NCBI GenBank assembly: GCA_934693235.1
Contig: CAKUUY010000005.1
Location: 35,913-99,912, forward strand
Direction of reading: 5' to 3'
DNA: 64,000 bases
Source: an uncultured Candidatus Melainabacteria bacterium
GTDB lineage: Bacteria; Cyanobacteriota; Vampirovibrionia; Gastranaerophilales; Gastranaerophilaceae
In this document: positions 16,558 to 23,291 of the stretch, piece after piece
Layout of the letters: every line of letters starts with the position of its first letter
Numbering within the stretch: position 1 is the stretch's first letter
The notes under the pieces: generated by a model
What the model was told of the DNA's origin: nothing
What the model saw: the letters and a program-made list of their open reading frames with translations, nothing else
Databases searched by the model: none
Made by a program: the position numbers and the translations under genes

Positions 16558-17859
16558 ATGTTGAAAGCGATGAGTCGGGGGGGGGGCAATCACGAACGAG
16601 AATTAGGGGCTCCTTTAGCCGAAATTGATTCTCATGTTGCTCATTTGAGTGACTTATCCTCTCTCCAAGGGAGAGAGTTAGAGAGAGGGGTTAATTCAAA
16701 TACAAGTATTGGAAAAAAGCACCAAAACAACTCAAGCGAAACGAACTTATTCACTCATTTACCTATTCACTTATTCACTTCAAAAAAAGTAGCATTTACT
16801 TTGGCGGAAGTTTTAATCACCCTAGGTATCATCGGTGTTGTCGCAGCACTAACAATGCCTGTACTTATTAGCAATGTACAAGATAGAGTTAAACAAAAAC
16901 GTGTTGAAAATATTAAGCAAAAACTAAGTAAAGTCACAGATAAAATGGCTGTACAAAGTGGTTTGATTGGTTATGGTGACACAATGTCTTTTGTTCAAGA
17001 AATGTCAAAGCACATGAAACTAGCTAAGATTTGTGATAACAACCACATTTCTGATTGTTGGCCAACAGCAGAAGTAACCCTTAACGATGAAGGAAAAACT
17101 TGGGAAATATCTAAAACCCAAAACGCTAAAACACTAAAAATCGATAAGGACAAACAAAACAGCTGGGCAGATACAGTAGGTATCGTTACTGCAGATGGTG
17201 TTCCAATGATATTGAGCTACAAAAAAAATTGTGATTTTAATGTAGATGAATCAGGATTGAAATTTGATAAAGATTCAGCTATGTCAAATTCTATGAGTTG
17301 TTTATCCGGTGTCTTTGACTGGAACGGTGGTAAAAATCCGAATAAACTTGCTAAAATAACAGAAAATACTAAAGGAGACATTTTGCCTTTCGGTGATGCA
17401 CAAGGCTTAGGAACAGAATGTACTATACAACTAGGCAACAAGTGTTTTACAGCCCCAAAACCGGTAGTAACCCCACTAACCCAAGCCCAATGTGAAGCAA
17501 GAAAAGGAGAATTAAAAATCAATGCTTGTTCCTATGACAATGATTACTGGGCAGGTGCAGCCGCCATGTGTGGTGGTACGGATAAAATGATAACAATGGC
17601 AGGACTTGGACAACTAGCAAGCTTGTTATACAAAGGCAATCCTACAGTAGGAGCTAAACAAAATAAATCAAATATAACTTTAGACACCTCCGTAGCCACC
17701 GCTATGGGTCTTTCGGGCACGTCTTTCCACGTTTGGTCGGGAGAGGAGTACAGTGGCGGCGGCGCGTACTACCGCGGCTTCTACTTGTCGTACACGTACT
17801 TGTACGACGGCTACCCCCGCTTCTACAGCAACGCTCAGGCTGTGTGCTCAGGTGATTGA
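16558..17859 (+). CDS. Type IV pilin-like protein with hypervariable C-type-lectin-like tail (pilin 2)
   Basis: 433 aa from ATG 16558, chosen because GGAGG lies seven bases upstream. The G10 tract at 16577-16586 leaves this ATG in frame, so the gene is ON here. Residues ~10-79 are unusual: they are encoded by interspersed repeat DNA. The prepilin core FTLAEVLITLGIIGVVAAL starts at residue 80, after SKKVA. The middle is Lys/Asp-rich. The last ~120 residues (YWAGAAAMCGGTDKM..., then HVWSGEEY and a final C-SGD) resemble a DUF1566/C-type-lectin-like domain. Its last ~35 residues are Tyr/Gly-rich, encoded by ~64% GC DNA, and differ from the near-twin at 46849-48155. Probably a surface adhesin-type pilin. 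Confidence 0.85.
   Translation: MLKAMSRGGGNHERELGAPLAEIDSHVAHLSDLSSLQGRELERGVNSNTSIGKKHQNNSSETNLFTHLPIHLFTSKKVAFTLAEVLITLGIIGVVAALTMPVLISNVQDRVKQKRVENIKQKLSKVTDKMAVQSGLIGYGDTMSFVQEMSKHMKLAKICDNNHISDCWPTAEVTLNDEGKTWEISKTQNAKTLKIDKDKQNSWADTVGIVTADGVPMILSYKKNCDFNVDESGLKFDKDSAMSNSMSCLSGVFDWNGGKNPNKLAKITENTKGDILPFGDAQGLGTECTIQLGNKCFTAPKPVVTPLTQAQCEARKGELKINACSYDNDYWAGAAAMCGGTDKMITMAGLGQLASLLYKGNPTVGAKQNKSNITLDTSVATAMGLSGTSFHVWSGEEYSGGGAYYRGFYLSYTYLYDGYPRFYSNAQAVCSGD
16577..16586 (+). repeat. G10 homopolymer (phase-variation tract), pilin 2
   Basis: Ten G between GTC and CAATC, seven codons into pilin 2. In this sequence the ribosome-site ATG stays in frame across it. Loss or gain of one G would stop translation early. 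Confidence 0.85.
17751..17850 (+). other. Candidate DGR variable region in pilin 2
   Basis: From just after GGAGAGGAG to before the stop, nearly every codon ends in C or G (TAC, GGC, CGC, TTC, GAC, CCC, AGC, AAC). Bases 17751-17820 contain 45 G/C of 70, against an AT-rich background. NNC codons with free first and second positions are what adenine-directed mutagenesis of an AAC-rich template produces. The flanks on both sides are conserved with pilin 3. Confidence 0.6.
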
Positions 17860-17944
17860 TTCAATCATTTAATAATTCAATCATTTGGCGCAACTTATTT
17901 GAAAGATTTCCTTTCTCCTAGAGAGAGGAAATCTTTACTGTAAC

Positions 17945-18109
17945 TGTCATTGCGAAGCGAAAAGTTCTAAGGGAATTATTAAGGTTTTTGAAAATACGCT
18001 GTGGCAATCCCATTCAATTAATTTGATGAGATTACTACGTCGCTGGTTCTCCTTTCCATCTTTACAATTTTTATCAAACTTTTCCGCTCCTCGTAATGAC
18101 AGTTTCAGT
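17945..18109. mobile_element. MITE-like element with terminal inverted repeats
   Basis: The left end CTGTCATTGCGAAGCGAAAAG and the reverse complement of the right end (CTGTCATTACGAGGAGCGGA, then AAAG) match over ~21-24 bases with small gaps. The ~120-base interior includes CGCTGTGGCAATCCCATTC and GATTACTACGTCGCTGGTTC and has no coding capacity. This is the general type of dispersed palindromic repeat found in many bacteria. Confidence 0.6.
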
Positions 18110-18112
18110 TCG

Positions 18113-18180
18113 TAGGGGCGGGGTCCCCACCCCGCCTGCGTTGTTCCGCAACTCCTAATGACATGTACAAAATTAAAAAA
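18113..18180. repeat. GC-rich dispersed repeat downstream of pilin 2
   Basis: GGGGCGGGGTCCCCACCCCG is palindromic and is followed by CCTGCGTTGTTCCGCAACTC and CTAATGACATGTACAAA. The same modules occur in the same order at 48205-48312 downstream of pilin 3, there split by about 45 extra bases. Confidence 0.65.
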
Positions 18181-18200
18181 CGCCACGATAGCGAAATGAA

Positions 18201-18291
18201 CAAAAACTTGTAAAGTTCAACAAAAAACAGCCAAACTCGTTTTACTCAAACATTGGCTGTTTTTGTTGTTAGTTTCACTAACAAGTTTTTG
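18201..18291. repeat. Nested inverted repeat with terminator-like core
   Basis: Outer arms AAAAACTTGT / ACAAGTTTTT enclose an inner stem AACAAAAAACAGCCAA (18219-18234) / TTGGCTGTTTTTGTTG (18253-18268). The structure abuts the 5' edge of the pilin remnant, so it may have been the insertion that broke that gene. It can also act as a terminator on the plus strand. Confidence 0.6.
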
Positions 18292-18425
18292 GTGTTAATG
18301 GTGTTGGAGGAGCCAATAGTTCAAACGATTTTGTAATAAACAGAGGGGATTATTGTGCAGCTTGGGTTATTTACGGAAAAACAATGGATTACATAAAAGA
18401 CAAAAAATGTGAACCTTATAAATAA
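18291..18425 (+). pseudogene. Pilin-like gene remnant (3' end)
   Basis: The open frame reads GVNGVGGANSSNDFVINRGD, YCAAWVIYGKTMDYIKDKKC, EPYK and stop. The CAAW-V-x-x-G-x-x-DY pattern is the standard C terminus of pilin-like proteins in this lineage (compare CAAYILINGNMNYL in 63134-63802). No start, leader or prepilin core remains. Confidence 0.7.
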
Positions 18426-18476
18426 ATTCCATACTTGGGCTATAAACAAAATTTGTTTTTATGTTATTCTGAAACT

Positions 18477-20318
18477 ATGAGACGGGTTGTATTAGTTATC
18501 TTAGTTTTATTAGTTGTTTTGGGCGTTGGAAAAGCTTGTATAAGACGTGACTTCCCAACAACCGAAAAACCTGTTTTGCGCCCTAAAATAGATGTTGTTG
18601 ATGCCAATTATACTATTCCGAAAAATGTTACGATGAAGGGTGTGGATTATTTGCAATCACAGGTTCCTGTTGGAAAATTTGGTGGAACTTTTGTTTCATC
18701 TACAATTGGCGAGGGGCCAAAAACTTTTAATCCGTTCAATTCAAAAGACAATATTTCTTCTCAAATGTCAGAAATTATGTATGACGGGCTTGTTACAACT
18801 AATCCAGTGACTGGAGAAACTATACCGAAACTTGCGAAATCTTTTAGTGTTAACGGGAAAGAATATGTCGTAAATCTTCGTCATGGACTAAAATGGTCGG
18901 ATGGAAAGCCGATTACCGCGGATGATGTTGTGTTTACTTGGCAAGATATTATTTTTAATGGGTTTGGAAATACGTCTACAAGGGATTCTGTAATTATTAA
19001 CGGAAAACTTCCAACAGTTGAAAAACTTGATGATTATACGGTAAAATTTGTTACGCCGGAACCATTTGCACCGTTTTTGAGAATGCTTTCCTCGCCGATT
19101 GCACCAAAACATATATTTCAACCTGCAGTAAACAGAGGAAAAGAATATTTTGACGGCTTTTTATCAACAAATACAAACCCGAAAGAATTTGTTACATCAG
19201 GTGCTTTCAGACTAAAAGAGTATGTGCCGGCTCAGCGTGTAGTGTTTGAGCGAAATCCGAATTATTATGTAATAAACAAAGATGATAAAAAACTCCCGTA
19301 TTTGGATAAATTGGTTTATTTAATTGTTGGCGATATAAATAATCAGGTTTTAAAATTTGAGGGAGGCGAACTTGATGAGATAAGTTTACAAGGTGCAAAT
19401 GTTGCTCGTTTTAAAGAGATGGAAAAACATTCTGATTTTACGGTTTACAATATTGGCCCAGATACCGGAACTATGTATTTATCAATGAATATGAATAATC
19501 GTAAAGATGAAAAAGGGAAGTACTACGTAGATCAGAAAAAACAGGTTTGGTTTCAGGATAAAAATTTCAGACAAGCAGTTGATTATGCTCTAGATAGAAA
19601 AAATATGGTTTTCAATATTGCGAATGGGCTTGGATATCCTTTATTTACGCCTGAAACTTTAAATTCAATTTTTTTAAATAAAAACTTAAAACCATATGAC
19701 AAAAATATTGAAAAATCGAAAGAATTATTAAAAAAATCAGGTTTTATGTGGGATAAAGCAGGTCATTTGCTTGACAGGTTTGGGAATCATGTTGAATTTG
19801 ATTTGTATACAAATGCCGGAAATACCGAGCGCGAAGCAATTGGGGTTATGGTAAAGCAAGATCTAGAAGATATAGGGATGAAAGTGAATTTTAAACCGAT
19901 TGAATTTAATTCACTTGTAAACAAGCTTATGGCATCACTTGATTGGGATATGGTAATTATGGGTTTTACCGGTTCGCCTCTGGAACCTAACGGTGGTAAA
20001 AATGTTTGGTTATCTGACGGAACTTTGCATATATTTAATCAGCGTTTGGAACGTGATATGAACAGTTCTCGCTATATGTTTGAAAAACGTCTTGATTATT
20101 TGTATACCCAAGGAGCTCTGGCAACAAAATTTGAAGATCGAAAAAAATACTACGATGAATATCAGGCAATAGTTTATGACGAAAAGCCGTTGATATACAT
20201 ATATTCACCGATAAGAATTGTCGCATTGAGAAATAAATTTAAAAATATCTATCCGACAAGCCTCGGTGGGGTTACACATAATATTGAGGAAATATGGATT
20301 GATGAGGTGAATAGGTGA
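18477..20318 (+). CDS. ABC transporter substrate-binding protein, family 5 (oligopeptide type)
   Basis: 613 aa from ATG 18477. One hydrophobic N-terminal segment is followed by CIRR; a lipobox is not clear. The SBP family 5 pattern is present: GEGPKTFNPFNSKDNISSQM, LAKSFSVNGKEYVVNLRHGL, KWSDGKPITADDVVFTWQDI and DKNFRQAVDYALDRKNMVFN. Such proteins bind peptides or similar solutes outside the membrane and deliver them to OppBC-type permeases, here the next two genes. The last codons (EVNR) and the stop are supplied by an interspersed GTGAATAGGTGAATAAG repeat, so the C terminus may have been altered by insertion. Confidence 0.88.
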   Translation: MRRVVLVILVLLVVLGVGKACIRRDFPTTEKPVLRPKIDVVDANYTIPKNVTMKGVDYLQSQVPVGKFGGTFVSSTIGEGPKTFNPFNSKDNISSQMSEIMYDGLVTTNPVTGETIPKLAKSFSVNGKEYVVNLRHGLKWSDGKPITADDVVFTWQDIIFNGFGNTSTRDSVIINGKLPTVEKLDDYTVKFVTPEPFAPFLRMLSSPIAPKHIFQPAVNRGKEYFDGFLSTNTNPKEFVTSGAFRLKEYVPAQRVVFERNPNYYVINKDDKKLPYLDKLVYLIVGDINNQVLKFEGGELDEISLQGANVARFKEMEKHSDFTVYNIGPDTGTMYLSMNMNNRKDEKGKYYVDQKKQVWFQDKNFRQAVDYALDRKNMVFNIANGLGYPLFTPETLNSIFLNKNLKPYDKNIEKSKELLKKSGFMWDKAGHLLDRFGNHVEFDLYTNAGNTEREAIGVMVKQDLEDIGMKVNFKPIEFNSLVNKLMASLDWDMVIMGFTGSPLEPNGGKNVWLSDGTLHIFNQRLERDMNSSRYMFEKRLDYLYTQGALATKFEDRKKYYDEYQAIVYDEKPLIYIYSPIRIVALRNKFKNIYPTSLGGVTHNIEEIWIDEVNR

Positions 20319-20430
20319 ATAAGAAAATAGGTTAATAAGTGCGTTACGTGTGCTAATGCACAAATATAAATTTCGAGCGAAGCGAGCTATAAGCTCTTAT
20401 TCACTTATTCCCCTATTTACTTACTCACTT
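20304..20430. repeat. Interspersed inverted repeat between oppA- and oppB-like genes
   Basis: GTGAATAGGTGAATAAG on the left and CTCTTATTCACTTATTCCCC on the right are inverted copies, with a CGAGCGAAGCGAGC inner palindrome. Same family as 13113-13246. It overlaps the last codons of the upstream gene. Confidence 0.65.
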
Positions 20431-20448
20431 TCTTTTAGGAAATTAATT

Positions 20449-21429
20449 ATGCAAATCATAAAATACATCATAAAACGAATACTACAAACCATTCCACTGC
20501 TTATAATTGTTTCATTGATAAGCTTTTTTATAATACGCTTGTCTCCTGTTGACCCATTGGCAGAATTGAGATTAAATCCGTCTGTTTCTAAAGAAACATT
20601 GCAAAAAGAAACTGAAAGGTTAGGTTTGGATAAGCCGATTATTGTTCAATATGGAAAATGGGCAAAATCCTTTGTTAAAGGTGATTTGGGTGTTACATCA
20701 ACAGGAGAACAAGTTAGTACAAAGTTGAAAGAACGTATTCCAAATACTTTACTTTTGACTTGTATTGTAATCTTTTTGTCGTGGGCGGTAGGCGTGCCTC
20801 TGGGAATTCTCGCAGCAGTGTGTTGGAAAAGCCCGCTTGATAGAATTTTAACGGTTCTGACAAGTGTAGGAATGGCAATACCATCGTTTTTCTTTGCTGT
20901 TTTATTGTTGATATTTGCTGTAAAAACAGGTTGGTTTCCGGTTGGTGGCTTGACGAGTTCTAATTTCTTAGAAATGTCCTTTGGACAAAAGGTTTTGGAT
21001 ATAACTCATCATTTGATTTTGCCGGTGACAGTTCTTTTTACACTATCATTGGCCGGTTTACAAAGACAAATGAGAGCAAATTTGCTTGACGTTATGGATA
21101 GTGAATATGTAAAATTTGCGCGAGCTAAAGGATTAAGTGAGTTTAAGGTTGTATTTAAACATGCATTGAGAAATGCTGTTAACCCACTTATTACGCTTTT
21201 GGGGTTTGAATTTGCAGGGTTGTTAAGTGGCGCAGCTTTAACGGAATATGTTTTTCAATATCCCGGGCTAGGACGTTTGATATTAGAAGCTGTTTTGAAG
21301 TCTGATATTAATCTTGTTATGGCATCTTTGATGATGGGAGCTGTAATGCTTATTGTCGGAAATCTAATTGCGGATATCCTACTTATTATTACTGATCCTC
21401 GTATTAGGGAGGGAGGTCAGACATGGTAA
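20449..21429 (+). CDS. ABC transporter permease, OppB/DppB type
   Basis: 326 aa from ATG 20449, chosen because TTTAGGA precedes it and the protein then starts MQIIKYIIKRILQTIPLLI like other DppB proteins. About six membrane helices are seen. The EAA loop is EYVKFARAKGLSEFKVVFKH, followed by ALRNAVNPLITLLG and the C-terminal ITDPRIREGGQ. It forms the membrane channel with the next gene's product. The start lies beyond a repeat insertion that separates it from the binding-protein gene. Confidence 0.9.
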   Translation: MQIIKYIIKRILQTIPLLIIVSLISFFIIRLSPVDPLAELRLNPSVSKETLQKETERLGLDKPIIVQYGKWAKSFVKGDLGVTSTGEQVSTKLKERIPNTLLLTCIVIFLSWAVGVPLGILAAVCWKSPLDRILTVLTSVGMAIPSFFFAVLLLIFAVKTGWFPVGGLTSSNFLEMSFGQKVLDITHHLILPVTVLFTLSLAGLQRQMRANLLDVMDSEYVKFARAKGLSEFKVVFKHALRNAVNPLITLLGFEFAGLLSGAALTEYVFQYPGLGRLILEAVLKSDINLVMASLMMGAVMLIVGNLIADILLIITDPRIREGGQTW

Positions 21430-22490
21430 AAGACTTGTTTAAACAATTGTGGAAAGATAAGTTTGCAAGAATTGCGTTAATTGTTCTCGGCGTAATTTAT
21501 TTTGCACTATTTTTTGCTGATTTTATTGCTCCTTATACAAAAGATTTTTCTGATAGAACTATGGCTTATGTTCCGCCATCAAAGATTTTTACGATTGATG
21601 AAAATGGCAAATTTTCAAAACCATATACGTATAATTATAAACGAGAATTTGATGCAGATGAACTCAAAATTGTTTATTCTTTAGATAGAAGCCAAAAACA
21701 CTTTATAAAGTTCTTTTCGCAAGGACAAAAATATAAGTTTTTAGGTTTCGTTCCGATGAATCGACACCTTGTAACTACTGACGAAAGTGGTAGATTATAT
21801 TTGCTCGGAACGGATATTAATGGGCGAGATGTTTTTTCAAGAATTCTTTTTGGAGGAAGAATTTCTATGACAATAGGTTTTCTCGCTTTGTTCGTATTAT
21901 TTCCGATAGGACTTTTGTATGGTGGTATTGCAGGATATTTTGGCGGGAAAGTTGATGTATTTATGATGCGATTTGCAGAAGCTGTTATGTCTATTCCTAG
22001 TTTTTATCTTTTAATAATTCTTGCATCTGTTTTGCCACCCGGAATGACGAGTGTTCAGCGGTTTATGTTGATTGTTATTATTTTAGCATTTATTGGCTGG
22101 GCGGGCTTTGCAAGAGTTGTTCGCGGAATGGTTTTATCTATAAAAAATCAAGAATACGTTCAAGCCGCAAAGTCAATCGGTGCTTCAAGGTTTAGGATAA
22201 TAGTGAAACATATTTTGCCGCAAACAACAAGTTTTGTAATTGTTGCGATGACTTTGTCGGTACCATCTTATATTTTGTCAGAATCTGGTTTGAGTTTTTT
22301 AGGACTAGGAATTCAACAACCGGATGCTAGTTGGGGAAATATGCTCAAAGAAGCTCAGGAATACACAAATATTATTTATCGCCCTTGGCTTTTGACTCCG
22401 GGATTTTTAATTTTTATTGCAGTGTTGGCTTTTAATTTGATTGGTGATACAATCAGAGATATTCTTGATCCGAAAAGCAAGACTAAATAA
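21423..22490 (+). CDS. ABC transporter permease, OppC/DppC type
   Basis: 355 aa, overlapping the previous gene by seven bases. After the first membrane helix there is a ~100-residue insertion before LGTDINGRDVFSRILFGGRI, longer than in short DppC proteins but as in several Cyanobacteria-type homologs. The EAA loop reads EYVQAAKSIGASRFRIIVKH, then ILPQTTSFVIVAMTLSVPSY. Partner of OppB-like. No ATPase gene follows, so the ATP-binding subunits must be encoded elsewhere. Confidence 0.9.
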   Translation: MVKDLFKQLWKDKFARIALIVLGVIYFALFFADFIAPYTKDFSDRTMAYVPPSKIFTIDENGKFSKPYTYNYKREFDADELKIVYSLDRSQKHFIKFFSQGQKYKFLGFVPMNRHLVTTDESGRLYLLGTDINGRDVFSRILFGGRISMTIGFLALFVLFPIGLLYGGIAGYFGGKVDVFMMRFAEAVMSIPSFYLLIILASVLPPGMTSVQRFMLIVIILAFIGWAGFARVVRGMVLSIKNQEYVQAAKSIGASRFRIIVKHILPQTTSFVIVAMTLSVPSYILSESGLSFLGLGIQQPDASWGNMLKEAQEYTNIIYRPWLLTPGFLIFIAVLAFNLIGDTIRDILDPKSKTK

Positions 22491-22559
22491 AAGCAACTAG
22501 GTAGTAGGGCGGTTTGGGGTGGTATCTCGATACAACCAAAATGAATTGAAAGGAATTAG

Positions 22560-23288
22560 ATGGAAAGTTTAGGATATATATTTGATATAAATTTAGTGAT
22601 AAGAGTTTTATCTGCGTTGTTACTTGGTTTTGCAATCGGTTTGGAACGAGAAATGACTAACAAATATGCAGGATTGAGAACAAATATTCTTGTTTGTTTA
22701 GGAGCTTGTATTTTTACGATAATTTCAATTTACGGTTTTCCAACATTTGCGGATGGAGATAACGTAATTGTCTCTCAAGCTACAGGTGTAAGAGATACGG
22801 CTCGTATTGCTGCTCAAGTTGTAACTGGTATTGGTTTTATTGGTGGTGGTACTGTTTTAAGACATGGTGCAACAGTCTTTGGTTTGACTACAGCTGCCAC
22901 TTTATGGGTGTCTGCAGCAGTTGGAATGGCTTGTGGTGCTGGCATGTATGGATTAGCAATTATTGCGACTATTTTATCTATTGTGGTATTAGTATCAGTC
23001 AGATTGTTTGAAAAAAATGTTCTTGTTTCAAGTACTAAAAATACGAAGCGTTTGAAAATGAGTATTTCGTGTACAAATGAGTATGCAAACGCGGTTTATG
23101 ACTACGTAATTGAAAACAGCGAACATTTGCGGGAAATTTCGAAAAAATTGAATAAAACGGATGAAAATCTCACCAAAATCAACGTAATCTTAGACTTTGT
23201 CGGTCGTAACCCAATTCAAAGCCTCTACAAAGACTATCAAAAGCTTGATGGTATAGAATCTATTTCTATTCAAGAAGTAGTGGATTAG
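22560..23288 (+). CDS. MgtC/SapB family membrane protein
   Basis: 242 aa. The N-terminal half is the MgtC membrane domain: LLLGFAIGLEREMTNKYAGL, RTNILVCLGAC, QVVTGIGFIGGGTVLRHG and FGLTTAATLWVSAAVGMACG. The C-terminal half is a soluble ACT-like domain. MgtC proteins are linked to survival at low Mg2+ and to membrane ATPase control. The last ~75 bases of the gene occur again as damaged copies at 26005-26035 and 29448-29520. Confidence 0.88.
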   Translation: MESLGYIFDINLVIRVLSALLLGFAIGLEREMTNKYAGLRTNILVCLGACIFTIISIYGFPTFADGDNVIVSQATGVRDTARIAAQVVTGIGFIGGGTVLRHGATVFGLTTAATLWVSAAVGMACGAGMYGLAIIATILSIVVLVSVRLFEKNVLVSSTKNTKRLKMSISCTNEYANAVYDYVIENSEHLREISKKLNKTDENLTKINVILDFVGRNPIQSLYKDYQKLDGIESISIQEVVD

Positions 23289-23291
23289 TGT

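Noticed and set aside
22491..22559. Mg2+ riboswitch upstream of the MgtC-like gene
   Set aside because: The gap is under 70 bases and shows no M-box-like or other large folded structure.
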